Made by a program: the position numbers and the translations under genes. Positions 21,666-22,442 of a stretch of 22,442 nt of DNA are shown here, piece after piece (the stretch's first letter is position 1; the number at the start of each line of letters is the position of its first letter). The stretch is from positions 1-22,442 of the forward strand of contig CAJUPF010000053.1 in the NCBI GenBank assembly GCA_910588565.1, in the 5' to 3' direction. Under the pieces are notes generated by a model, which worked only from the letters and a program-made list of their open reading frames with translations, was not told the DNA's origin and did no database searches. Source of the DNA: an uncultured Lachnospiraceae bacterium. GTDB lineage: Bacteria; Bacillota; Clostridia; Lachnospirales; Lachnospiraceae.

Positions 21666-22301
21666 TCAATCTGCAAAAATCGGATGCCAGTCTTCCTTCA
21701 CTTCTTCTGTGGTTGCTATTTTGCTTTTGTTACCTGCATCATCAACAAGACGGACAGAAAATGTGTCTCCGGCGTCTACGGATTTAATTTTTGCCAAATC
21801 ATCTATGAAGAATCCCAGATTATTCCCATCAATTGTGCCCAGGTATTTCCATTTACTGGTTTTATTTAAGCCGTTGTGCCGTATATAGACATCGCATCCC
21901 TGTTCGCCCTGTACATCGAGCCAGTCACAATATCCAAAATTAAAAGATACCTTTGGCTTTTTGGGCGGAGTAACATCTAATACTTCTTTGGTCACATATG
22001 CGCTCCGTCCTTTTTTATTTGTGGTATAAAAAGTCAATTTAGTCTCAGCTTTCTGTTTTTTGACGGAAATGTTCTGGTATCCACTTTTCTTGTAGCTGAC
22101 TTTCCGGATTACTTTTGCACCGTTCTGAATGTAGAGAGTTTCCCCTTTTTTTGCATAAACTCTTACTGATGTGGAGTTATCAGTAACTTTTCCGGAGACA
22201 ACAGGCTTTTGGACAGAAAGATTTTCCTTCTTTTTAGAGATTACGCCATCGTCTTTTACAGTTCTTGCAGCATAGCCGACCAGGCCGTCTTCCCTGGTCA
22301 T
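21666..22301 (-). CDS. Ig-like family protein, 5'-truncated copy (probably decayed)
   Basis: An open frame of 211 residues from ATG 22301. It matches the full-length paralogue from about its residue 100 onward: the end of module A (GLVGYAARTVK), module B (SGKVTDNSTSVRVYAKKGET to VTKEVL), the DVTPPKKPKVSF linker and the C-terminal module ending EEVKEDWHPIFAD. Family similarity continues 5' of this ATG (VFQKTYKSEGKKTISLPPQK, AHTKLEFI) to near 22390, where an in-frame TAA (22398-22400) cuts it off. The signal peptide and the start of module A are therefore missing, and no ribosome binding site precedes the ATG. If translated at all it would be cytoplasmic. Most likely a pseudogene formed by recombination. 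Confidence 0.6.
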   Translation of the reverse strand: MTREDGLVGYAARTVKDDGVISKKKENLSVQKPVVSGKVTDNSTSVRVYAKKGETLYIQNGAKVIRKVSYKKSGYQNISVKKQKAETKLTFYTTNKKGRSAYVTKEVLDVTPPKKPKVSFNFGYCDWLDVQGEQGCDVYIRHNGLNKTSKWKYLGTIDGNNLGFFIDDLAKIKSVDAGDTFSVRLVDDAGNKSKIATTEEVKEDWHPIFAD

Positions 22302-22441
22302 AATAAATTCCAGCTTTGTATGCGCTTTCTGCGGCGGTAGGCTGATGGTTTTCTTCCCCTCGCTTTTATATGTTTTCTGAAAAACTGTTTTCCTGTTTTA
22401 TGCTTCCTGTTTTGCCTTATATAAACGTCGCAGCCCCGTTC
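22298..22441 (-). pseudogene. Tail of a further Ig-like copy, fused out of frame
   Basis: Entering from the right edge, the frame reads ERGCDVYIRQNRKHKTGK, the C-terminal-module motif of the family (compare GERGCDVYIRQNRGNKKGR). After that it leaves the family pattern and runs in the wrong frame through sequence that, in another frame, is module A of the next copy. It stops at TGA 22298-22300, which overlaps the ATG of the truncated copy as ATGA. This is a recombination junction near 22389-22397. The 5' part lies outside the window. Confidence 0.6.
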
Positions 22442-22442
22442 C

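Overview
The window reads as chromosomal DNA of an anaerobic Bacillota, most likely a Lachnospiraceae-type clostridium. Supporting signs are a HydE / TM1266-family regulator pair of [FeFe]-hydrogenase maturation, a clostridial atpZ-atpI-atpBEFHAGDC operon preceded by sua5, an LMW-phosphatase homologue, upp and a dCMP deaminase, strong AGGAGG-type ribosome binding sites, frequent TTG and GTG starts, and a PadR/HAAS-domain pair. Species cannot be fixed from the sequence alone. Nearly everything is on the minus strand; the PadR pair is the only clear plus-strand unit.

Layout, left to right. 1-1104: 5' end of hydE and its TM1266-like companion under a promoter with a palindrome in its spacer, then a small coiled-coil gene with its own promoter and terminator. 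1206-1284: a REP-like double stem-loop. 1298-3559: a large multipass membrane protein (PF10131/GT-C-like), followed upstream by two decayed remnants: an unidentified stub whose stop overlaps the membrane gene start, and a fragment of a group II intron reverse transcriptase. 3984-5492: PadR regulator plus HAAS-domain membrane protein, with paired inverted-repeat operators. 5503-5653: two convergent terminators.

5663-15698: a dense run of fourteen minus-strand genes, transcribed sua5, degenerate LMW phosphatase, upp, dCMP deaminase, atpZ, atpI, then the eight F1Fo subunits. Subunit c carries the full residue set known for Na+ binding. The gamma/beta junction contains three tandem copies of a 46-bp unit that includes the atpG stop codon. 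16078-19782: a MacB/LolD-type ATPase and a 1005-residue FtsX-type permease, preceded by a palindromic promoter and a possible 36-codon cationic leader ORF.

19983-22442 is the most unusual part: a tandem family of secreted Ig-like proteins. One copy is intact with two homologous repeat modules and a distinct C-terminal module. One has lost 148 residues in frame, one has lost its 5' end and is fused out of frame to the tail of yet another copy, and a 13-codon C-terminal scrap remains next to the permease. The array continues past the window edge and looks like an actively recombining accessory locus.
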